Positions 55,401-64,000 of a stretch of 64,000 bases of DNA are shown here, piece by piece. The translations under genes and the position numbers were made by a program. Every line of letters begins with the position of its first letter. The stretch's first letter is position 1. The stretch is from positions 17,681,548 to 17,745,547 of the forward strand of contig NC_049982.1 of NCBI RefSeq assembly GCF_000003815.2. Direction: 5' to 3'. Source of the DNA: Branchiostoma floridae. Its lineage: Eukaryota; Chordata; Leptocardii; Amphioxiformes; Branchiostomatidae. Under the pieces are notes generated by a model that was not told the DNA's origin, made no database searches, and saw only the letters and a list, made by a program, of their open reading frames with translations.

Positions 55401-55884
55401 TGTCTACGAGTTAGGGCAAGTTCTTAGAAACCGGTACCTACAGACATCGCATTGTCAGATTAAGTTTCATATTCTCCCATAGTACCTAGGCTCCGGTTTG
55501 CCTGCTTTTGAATCTGTACAAATGTAACAATCAGCCTTACCGGAGTAAAAGGGAAAGTCGCCCCAGCCACTGGTAGAGGTCGTTTTGACACACCTTGCCA
55601 ACGCGTCGCAAGCGTCAAAACAACCGCATTGGCTTCATAATAACCAGAAATGGAAAACGCCCCGCTTTCTGAGACCCAGTCTTCGTGCCCTACATTTGTT
55701 CGCTGTTTATCCTTCTTCATGTTTAATGGCCATCGCAGTGATCGCACTGAACTCAGAGGTGTTCGTGAGGCATACAAAGGTTGTCCTGAAGAAGGTTACA
55801 GTAAAACTATTATAAAGCTCAACTTACCCCGTCTTCAACTGCAAACTTATCCAGATCGGTGAGGCTGACAGGAAACCCGGCCAT
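52442..55884 (-). CDS. Spi: ETS-family transcription factor, Spi (PU.1/Spi-B/Spi-C) subfamily, complete
   Basis: DNA-binding regulator; vertebrate members direct myeloid and B-cell development. Seven coding exons on the minus strand: 55828-55884, 54852-54996, 54243-54382, 53509-53652, 53178-53265, 52785-52912 and 52442-52612. All are in phase, giving 290 residues (human PU.1 is about 270). The N-terminus is acidic (EEEVVTSSEQDSFVEL). The middle is Ser/Asp/Glu-rich (SGSTSSDEDEDYVPLEISDD), a PEST-like stretch. The C-terminal ETS domain (about residues 196-283) starts ILWKFLHEML and contains KGMFKFSSEHK and KGNRCVMTYQKMARSLRNY, with the recognition-helix arginines present. It ends VKVKRKLQYQF. 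KGxFxFSSxHK and the MTYQKMAR pattern place it with Spi rather than other ETS groups. The start at 55884 is the first Met of a short first coding exon. Confidence 0.92.
54637..54672. repeat. Short direct repeat in Spi intron
   Basis: CCAAACGGTGATAACA occurs twice in immediate succession. It is a simple local duplication. Confidence 0.8.
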
Positions 55885-56824
55885 ACCGACTGCTGAAAAG
55901 TTGGGCTTGAGTGACAGACGGGCAGACGGTCGAATTCAGTGGTCACGTGGTCACCTGAGGTAAAAGCAGATGTGAAAATCATGATGATGTGGTGTACCGG
56001 TAACGCTTCCGGAACTGACATATACACATCTGCATACAAGCAGCATCTTATATAAGAGTAGAGTAGAGTAGAGTTCTTCGGTTAGGTAGGAGTCTCTGCA
56101 CTCCCTGGAACCGCTCCTTAACCCCATGGTCAGTTGACTGTAGCACATGTAGCTGGTGCCTTTTCCTGCATGGTCATCTTCCCAAAAACGTTCTTTCCTA
56201 TAAGATGCAATCTTTGTTGTTTTAGGCATTTACTTCATTCATATCATAAGTTTTTGAATATGTTGTGAAGGGATTTAGTCTCTCTTATTTGTGGCGACGA
56301 CTGAGACCTTCAAATCTGCAAAAAAATACATATTTTGATCATCATTACATGGCACGACGGCAATACTTGTGTGTCGAAAAGGCCAAACATGGTAAAACTT
56401 TGTCTGTTTGATTGACTCAATAATATGCTCCCGCCCCCTCCACACAACCACGAGGTGGCCTTATTTGGAAGTGACAAGGGAAACCCCTGGCTCTTTGCAT
56501 AGTGACGTGGTATCGGCTTCTCGTCGGGCTCTTATTGGTCAGAAGGGCCAACCCGGAAGTAAGTTTAGAAAGCTTTGCTGGTCCTTCGCGCGCATGTATA
56601 CAAGTCGGAGCAGGACCTTTACTTACCACAAAAGCTCCTTGCTTACCACTCTTGTTATTTGCAATGATCAGACATAGGTAGCGAACTGTCTAATGTAAAC
56701 GGGCACACAGCACATGAAATGGATAGGTTCACTCAAAAGAATTACATTTAGCCTTTAACCGTTTTGCTGCTATGTACGAACATTACAGAACGTTAGCCAA
56801 CAACCCCTTGTCTGGCTACTTGCT

Positions 56825-56997
56825 TAATCTCCAAGCAGATCCTACAATGGCATAAGATAGTACCAAACTGGCTAAGAAGTTTAGTCAGCCAAGAGGTGTC
56901 CATTTCCCCGGTAGCAAAACTCACTCCTAAGCCGGCTTCACTCCTCTGGCAGCTTTTGATACTATCTTATGCTACCGTAGGATCTGTTTGGAGATTA
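56825..56997. mobile_element. 173-bp hairpin MITE
   Basis: TAATCTCCAAGCAGATCCTA on the left and its inverse ending GGAGATTA on the right. It is flanked by TACTTGCT on both sides (56817-56824 and 56998-57005), an 8-bp duplication. Same family as 50238-50383. Confidence 0.85.
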
Positions 56998-58693
56998 TAC
57001 TTGCTAAACATTTTACACTTTCTCACAAGCAGGTCAAATCGCTCACTTTAACCAGGAAGGCTCCATCCCTCATAACACGACACAAGGCCTGTACGCAGTC
57101 AACCCGTTGAACTAAAACCCCCATCGTCACTGTCTGCGCCTCTGCGGCGGGCAAAAAAGTCCCAAACTGAAAGTGGTGATGTCATAGTCACATGCGTTTT
57201 GCATCAGCTTGGAAAGTCCCGCGTCAGGGAAAACATGCCTAACCATGCCTCGACGACAACACCAACTATGATCATGGGATCCGGGACTTTGTGACTGTTG
57301 TGTATGAGAAAAACCATATCAGTCTAGAGCGCTGACGACGCAAGGAAAGTGCATAGTTGAGCTCGGCCAAAGTTTTGGCATGGGTTGTTGTCTCCAAGTG
57401 CGAAACACAACAACGTTGGTAAAATACCCGCAAGGTTCACATAACCTGTGGCGTTTCTGTCGCTAGAGGCCAAGCTCACTGAAATGCATAAGAGCTGTTC
57501 TAGCCGTAGCTTGGCGGGCGGTGTGACACTGACAGTGAGCTGTGGCTAAGCAAGCAACTTCCTTGGGCTAAGACGACTGTCTGCCAGAGCACCACTAAAA
57601 AGCAGTTACGACACGCGGGCAAGTTTCTTCTTGCATTGCAAATGCATTACAGGGAAATTGGAGCCGATTGCACAATCACCAACAGGCTAGTGAGCTAACA
57701 TCAGAAAAATCCATTTGGCGATGGTATCTTCACAAGTAACTGCTGAATCACTGTATTAAACTCACATGGGACCGCATGGCGTTAATTCTCTAGTCACGAC
57801 TAGCTCTGCTATAGGTCAGTGTGGTTAAGTTATATAGTTAGCTATAGCTTATAGCTTAGATATGTAACGTTACACGGTTACAGGTATGTCTCGTCAGGAG
57901 ACTTGTCCGCACAGATCAGTGCTGTGCCACGTCGGGTTTACCGTCGGCCGTCTAACCTGCAACAGCCGCCCAACTCCAGGACATTGCGCGCGATACCGGC
58001 TGGACAACAGGTTACCTACTGCACCACAAACAAGGGCAATAAACACCTGCGATTTGAAATCTGACGATACTAGCATGCACTTCTATGACTCATCGTATCT
58101 CATCGATCGGTGTTGATCTAAATAAGAAGGGAAGCAGAAATGCAAGTGGTGTGCTCACCTGACGTGGTCTGGAGCACACCTGTGTTCCTTCAGTTCTACA
58201 GGAGAGAGTGTTGTCAGCTCAGGACCGGAGTCAGACACAATGTCGTATGGGATTTTTCCACGCACGAGATGTTATTTATAAGTTTGAAATCCCCACGGAT
58301 GAGGTCATTCATTCTGAAAGTCCCGAGCTCGCACAGGACCATGGGACTGAAGGGGGAAAGCAACAGGGGATTCCCCCACCCTTGTTTAGACGCTACTTGC
58401 TCGGACGGTGCTATTGGTTGATCGATACCAACATGCCCATATCAGGAAATATCTCCGACACAAGGGCTATGTTGTTGATGCAGGTGGGTTTTTACCCAAA
58501 AGTTCCATTTTTCGATTTCAGGCGGAATACTTCCTGAACATGGACGATAACTTTATTGCAAATTCATGCCCGAGGGCTAATTGCATACAAAGTAAAGTAG
58601 TAGTGGTATACATAAACATAATTAACAAAGAAGGGAAATGATATTCATAGATAAATCAAAAGGGAATAACGTCTAAACTAAATCTATTTCCAC

Positions 58694-59066
58694 CTAAGCT
58701 ATTTGATGGGTTTGACTTCTTTTCCGTAAGCAGTGGAAGATGAATTGTCCAACATTTTCATATATAAAGGGGTTGGACGACTTAAGTAAGAAGATTGATT
58801 TTTGTTGGTCGGTAAGGTGATAAAAGCTTGGGTAAGTTTTACTGATTTTAAGGAAAAGTTTATTTCTTTCGTAACTGTAATGTGAACATTGACAAATGAA
58901 ATGTAGTTCATCTTCCACTGCTTTCCCTGAACAATGATTACACGTTCTCTCGTCAACGGACAGTTTTTTGTACCTGCCTCTCTCTATTTCTAATGAATAA
59001 TTATAATAACAGTGTCGGTGTCTCTTTTTATTGACAAATCTTTTGTGTTTGGAACAATCGATCTTT
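58694..59066 (-). pseudogene. LINE reverse-transcriptase ORF, C-terminal remnant
   Basis: An open minus-strand frame of about 124 codons reads RGRYKKLSVDERTCNHCSG, then VEDELHFICQCSHYS and ERNKLF, then a helical tail ending FHCLRKRSQTH. The CxxC...H...C zinc-knuckle-like arrangement followed by EDExHFxxxCxxY is the usual tail of LINE ORF2 proteins. Upstream it hits a stop, and the polymerase domain is absent, so this is a 5'-truncated copy. Confidence 0.8.
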
Positions 59067-62000
59067 TATATTCATTGTAACAAGGACTTGGACAATGAGG
59101 CAGGGGAAGGTGTGGGCGTATCCTTGGTTCCCTGCCTGCATCCCTCTGTCCTCTCTCTGTGGGAACGCGAACTGTGGCCCAGTCTAATCCAAATCTTTAC
59201 ATTTATCCTCCTTGTCTAAACACATTTCCTGTAGTCTGTGCAACTTTCACAATCCGGGCGCCTCCATTTGTAGCGCCGTTATAATTCAGTTTATCAAGCC
59301 ATACAACCACACACCATACATGTACATACTTCAGATCATAGACATTCATGGTGGACATAATATATTATATATTAGTTTCAAGCAAGATAGATTTCAACCA
59401 TTTTGGTGCAGGTCGTCCAGTGAAACAGGGGACGAATTTGACTTCATCACGCGCCACGCCTACTTTGGTGTCATGGCGGGAAGCGTCAATCATTTGGCGC
59501 AGACCCAGGACGTTATATAGAGATATAACCTCCTTGCTCAGACAGGCTCTTAAGGTGAGGGGATCATGTATCAATGATGAAAATCGACACTGACGACAGG
59601 CTAGGTGCGGTTGCTGAGGTATCGACTAAACGGAAACAAAGTTAATAGCCGTAGAAACAGAAGGAGCAACAGAAGAAACTGCCAGCGGGAATGTTTACCT
59701 TGCGGGGGCGTGGCATGGGCCGTGGGAAGAGTGAGAACAGCACAGGTGTGAAAACACCAGGTATGGGTCAAAAACGTTGGTCGTGTCTTACTTTCCCTTT
59801 CAGTCCGGCGTTCAGAAGACATCTTTTATGTCGCCTTAATTTGACCTGATGACAAAGTCCGGTGTCTTGACATCACAGGATGTTGGTTTATATTTAGTTT
59901 TCCAGTCGATTATTTTTGTCACGACTGAAAAGCTTAGTCATGATCGGCCTGCTACTTACATCAGGTTTTAAAACTTTGTCAGCATTTTTACCGAGTCCCG
60001 ACACCGCGTGCCTTAACCGCTAATCTATCAGCTTTCTGTGAGCGACAACTATTGTAATCTCCTTGGACCAATCTGTTCATGTTTGCACGGGCTACATCAC
60101 TATAGCCTCCTTGATGGAGGTGACACCCACGGTCAAACCGCCTCCCTTATGTAAAGGTAGCTAGGAAAACCTAACGCTGTGGCCTCCCAACATCTGCTTT
60201 GAGATACCAGACCATGGAGGCCATATGAACGCAGACCTGAGTGTGTTCAGGTCGATGTTCCAGATCTATAAATCCCTTCTTAGGTCAAGACCTGTCCACA
60301 ATCAAGCTAGGAAGAAAGAATCCATTCATGGATTTCGACATATCATGGTGACGAAACAAACAGACAAAAAATAACCATAAATTAGGGTCGAAAAATTGAG
60401 GAAATGTCCGCAGTGTTCAGTTGAAAAAGTTCGCTGAGCTGTGAGTAAGGAGTGCGGTGTGCGGTGTGATGATTTCGCGGTGTGATTGTACCGCAACCCG
60501 CCGCGAAAATTTAAAGGATAGGAATAGTTAAACCCCCACTAGTCACACACGACCCAGTGCCCTGTACTAAGGGAGGTTAAACGTCCTTGCCTGTACACAG
60601 TCCTTCAACGTCGCCAGTAATATATTCTTGCAATGCAAGCTGCGTCTTCCACGAGTCGACTCTCCAGTTAACAACAACTCTATTCAAGCACCTTGACCAG
60701 GTGACCTTTAGATTTACGGTGCGCGATCATGCAATGTCCCAGGCCCGAGGCGCCATTCAGTTACAAACCACGTGCTGCGGTGGTTTCCATGAGTCATCCG
60801 GTGATTTCCCCTCACGAGCCCATGACGCTGTTGAGCCGACACTTGTACACCTTGTATTGTTTGATTCTATCAAGGAGGTTATACATAAGTCTAAGATCTG
60901 ACCAGCGTTACTCAAGGGAAATTGTTCCAGGATACCATTGCTCCATAGAGTCCATATGACTCTTAACCTGGTATACAACCAACTGTATTTGCGAAGAAGA
61001 CAGAAGAGACTCGAGATACCAGGCTATATATATGTGACTCTTTGTTAACTAGTCCACTGGTATTAGGGATTTGCAACACTTGTGATCCACGCTCTTGTCT
61101 TCAGTCAGAATGACCTATAACCACATGCAGTACAGTGCGTTCATGTGATAGTCTCGATCAGACTCCTTGGGTTGCTGAAAAAACGGTAATTTGCCAGAGG
61201 AGCTAGCCGGCTAGCTACAGAGTTATACATTTGCACCCATGCGATGGGAACGTAAATGTCCAAGCAGATGTTACATAGGAAAATCGTAACATTTGATCAA
61301 TTTTGTCCATCTTTTCTCAAACACAAAAGCCATTTATGACATTGAATGTGATACATGGCGGCTGTACCCAGGTCGCAAACTGAGGGTTCAAACTGTACTC
61401 CTCGGCCAACCAACTCCTCTGGTGTGTTTCCAGTCCATTTGGCCAATTTCTACTATTTTTTCAGCGACATTGGGAGCCTGGTAGAGGCTACAAAAAAAAC
61501 GCTACATTATTTTGTAAGTGTAATACTAGTAACCCTACAGCAAGAGGGTTGGAAATGACAAATAAAGAACATCACAACGGACAAAAATTCCAGCACCGCC
61601 CCAAGAAAGGGACACACTTAAAACATATTGAGATATCAAAGAAATCTCAGTGAGGGTGTTGCACCTGGCAGACCCGCTTGTTTGAATAGTAAGTAATAGA
61701 AGGGTCTTGTTTACTGCGCAGGTATTGAGGAACATTTCCTGTTGCAATCGGAAGGAAATGAACATACTAATTAGCAGAACTGCTACCTTTCATTACCGTT
61801 TTTCTCACCAAGTGTGATAGCATGGATTGACAAAGCACTGATTGTAGTTTGAATGGGCTGTGATGATGACAACGTAATGGCATCACCCGAGGTTTTGACC
61901 CAAATTGTTGTGTACGTGGTTGGTCTTGAAATGGGTTATACTTTGCATTGATTTCATCCACGACTTAGCTAAACGTGAATTAGATAGAGCTCGTTGATAT

Positions 62001-62431
62001 TATTTGATTTAAAAAGACTGCCGCCCGGTACTGCCCTACAAGATCCTACAATGGCACCCTAGCAGACCAACCCATCCGCCCCTTTCATTTCCAACAGGGA
62101 AAGTACTATAAGTGCTTTACATGCTTTTGTGCCACATTTCATCATAGTATGAACTTCATAATTGATTAAAACCATTGATATAAATCTTCATCATTTGGGG
62201 CATGTAGGTAGCTTTGACAAAGATGTAAGACATTCTATGCAATCATTTCCAAACATAAATCATGCAAATGAGCAAGTAATTTGCATAAATCTAGTATTTC
62301 ATGGAGGTATGAGGTCACTGAACTCTAGTTGATTATGTCTTGGCTTAGCTATGTACGATTTTGGTGTCCTATACTGTCATTGTTTTCAGTCCAGGATTGC
62401 CTAAAAACATGTCTAAATGACCTGATCTTAC

Positions 62432-62585
62432 CTGTCTGATCTCCCTGGATAAACAAAGTGAAATGATCAAGTAACGATGACCTCAGCGAAAGGACAACCT
62501 GGTCGTTATGTCCACTTCTTTGGCAGTCCCATAAATCATCTTCCATCTTTCCCCAAGCAATAAGAATTCCGTCAGTAGCTGTCAT
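62432..62585 (-). CDS. Candidate coding exon of unknown gene
   Basis: A minus-strand frame bounded by an acceptor (TAGACAG) and a good donor (CAGACAG then GTAAGATC). It encodes GILIAWGKMEDDLWDCQ and a protein-like VVLSLRSSLLDHFTLFIQGD. Its composition looks coding compared with its AT-rich surroundings, but I do not recognise the family and found no partner exons. Confidence 0.35.
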
Positions 62586-63480
62586 CTGTCTACTGAGACA
62601 ATTTTCTAGTACACAATACTGTATTTAGTTACATGTTGCCCAAACTGAGGACACAGAATAGTTGCATTTGAATGTACTGCTTACGTGGTGCAAGTCAGGG
62701 AACTGCCATCCAAGGGAGTGTTCAACTTTTCAAAAACAAACTTTGTTTTAGGTAACAGTATGTAGGTTTTTCCTCCATAAATAGCAAAAGCATTGATGTG
62801 ATCACATGATATCTACATGTTCAGTTCATCTACATGTACATATAGCAAAAACATGGCATTCCTTCACAAGGGACAGGTAATAATTTATTTCTCATTTCAT
62901 ATGTGATCTTTACATAATTCAGCATGATGATAATAAGAGAGAAAAAAAGGTAACTCTCGTAAGCCTGCTAAGGAGGCTACACCACACCCTTTCAAAAGGC
63001 TACCATGAGCACATCTTTTGCTGTATTCCTGAGGAAGGTCTGTAGTCTGTACTTACACAGTATGGAAGGGAGACTAACATTACCTCCTATGCATAACTTT
63101 TGACACAAATCATGTGTAATGTGAGGGCAATATAAGTGGTAATTTTCTGCTAACCTCAAAGTATGTTTACATCTGATACCAATGTGCCTGGTTGTATACA
63201 ACATTGTCTACATGGGGTTATGTAAACCTGAAGCAGGTTTGGGGCTATATATACCTGGAACACTGCCTAGAATCTTTATTTAACGTGCCCAGAAGGTAAA
63301 CATATTGACTTTTCTGGTTGTCCTTTTCTGGAGTCCTTTTCTGGTAGAATGGAATAAAATCTCATAACTTTTAAACCTACCTTTTTTTCTAGTTGACTGG
63401 AATAAAATCAAGCTAGGGAAAGTTACTTGACATAAAGGGATCAAGCTACAAACTGCCCAAGAAGACCACAAGTGGACCAA

Positions 63481-64000
63481 TAAAATGTTTAACTTGCATA
63501 TTACACTATATCAATACGCCATTCATGTTCACATTCCTGTACTATACATGTATGTAGTTATAGACCTTAGACGAGTATCATTGTATTAATTGACTTATTA
63601 CTGTTGCCTTACAATTGTACCATGTACAAATGTCGTGCAATAAAGTTCATTCATTCATTCAATCTGGTCTATTGGCCAGGTGGTCCTCATGTTGAAATGG
63701 TCACCTGTAGTCCCGTTTGATAACATCCTTAAATGTTCAATAGATCATTTTTACATTCTTGTCCCAGTAGCCAGTTCACTGTACAATAAATCCTTTGGAA
63801 TCCTCCCATCTGGCATACGGCTGTAATATGCAAGTTAAATAAAATGTTTAACTTGCATATTACACTATGTCAATACGCCATTCATGTACACATTCCTGTA
63901 CTATACATGTATGTAGTTATAGACCTTAGACGAGTATCATTGTATTAATTGACTTATTACTGTTGCCTTACAATTGTACCATGTACAAATGTCGTGCAAT
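63481..64000 (+). repeat. Tandem duplication of a LINE-like 3' tail, period 359 bp
   Basis: The block starting TAAAATGTTTAACTTGCATA at 63481 recurs at 63840 with few differences and runs off the window. Each copy leads to CAAATGTCGTGCAATAAAG, and the first is followed by CATT repeats, the type of ending seen in CR1/L2-like LINEs. Confidence 0.8.

Larger units (their letters stand above)
55885..64000. other. Upstream of Spi; no gene recognised
   Basis: Moderately CpG-rich between about 56.4 and 58.6 kb, becoming AT-rich after 61 kb. It contains an AGAGT microsatellite near 56058, a hairpin MITE at 56825-56997, a LINE fragment at 58694-59066, one candidate exon at 62432-62585 and a 359-bp tandem duplication with LINE-like tails at 63481-64000. 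Part of it may hold Spi control sequence or 5' untranslated exons. Confidence 0.5.

Noticed and set aside
58140-58641. Overlapping plus-strand open frames of 77-109 codons
   Set aside because: No recognisable domain, several frames open at once in a CpG-rich region, and no splice structure.

Overview
The window looks like nuclear DNA of an invertebrate deuterostome, most likely a lancelet (Branchiostoma). This is inferred from compact multi-exon genes with GT-AG introns of a few hundred bases, vertebrate-type families (a GRK4/5/6-type kinase, a PU.1/Spi-type ETS factor, an HSD17B2/BDH/RDH-type dehydrogenase, DNAAF9), and a dense load of small inverted-repeat transposons, tRNA-derived SINEs and LINE tails. 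No bacterial features were seen.

Layout. 1-15,149: introns and the first three coding exons of a GRK4/5/6-type kinase gene on the minus strand; the rest of that gene lies to the left or was not recognised. 15,150-18,929: intergenic, ending inside a small transposon at a 100-N gap. 19,030-25,670: an isolated contig that repeats the 5' third of the next gene almost perfectly and then runs into unrelated sequence; it looks misplaced or chimeric. After a second 100-N gap, 25,967-41,810 carries a complete 38-exon gene (1153 codons, continuous in frame), which I identify as DNAAF9 (C20orf194, the Shulin family) on the plus strand. 43,302-45,451: complete four-exon ATP5ME (ATP synthase subunit e), minus strand. 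46,775-50,013: complete six-exon membrane-anchored short-chain dehydrogenase, minus strand, in which the expected catalytic tyrosine is glutamate. 52,442-55,884: complete seven-exon Spi-type ETS factor, minus strand. 55,885-64,000: no recognised gene apart from one candidate exon and LINE debris.

The genes do not form a pathway. DNAAF9 and ATP5ME are convergent; ATP5ME, the dehydrogenase and Spi follow one another on the minus strand. Start regions of DNAAF9, ATP5ME and the dehydrogenase each carry a YY1/TISU-like AAAATGGC motif.

The most notable non-coding observations are: a 9-bp target-site duplication that spans both assembly gaps, indicating that the flanking contigs belong together and that the contig between them is misplaced; two tiny hairpin elements (30 and 36 bp) each bounded by a perfect 7-bp direct repeat; several hairpin MITEs that share the terminal core CTCCAAGCAGA and have 8-9 bp target duplications; and a 692-bp foldback element inside the dehydrogenase gene.
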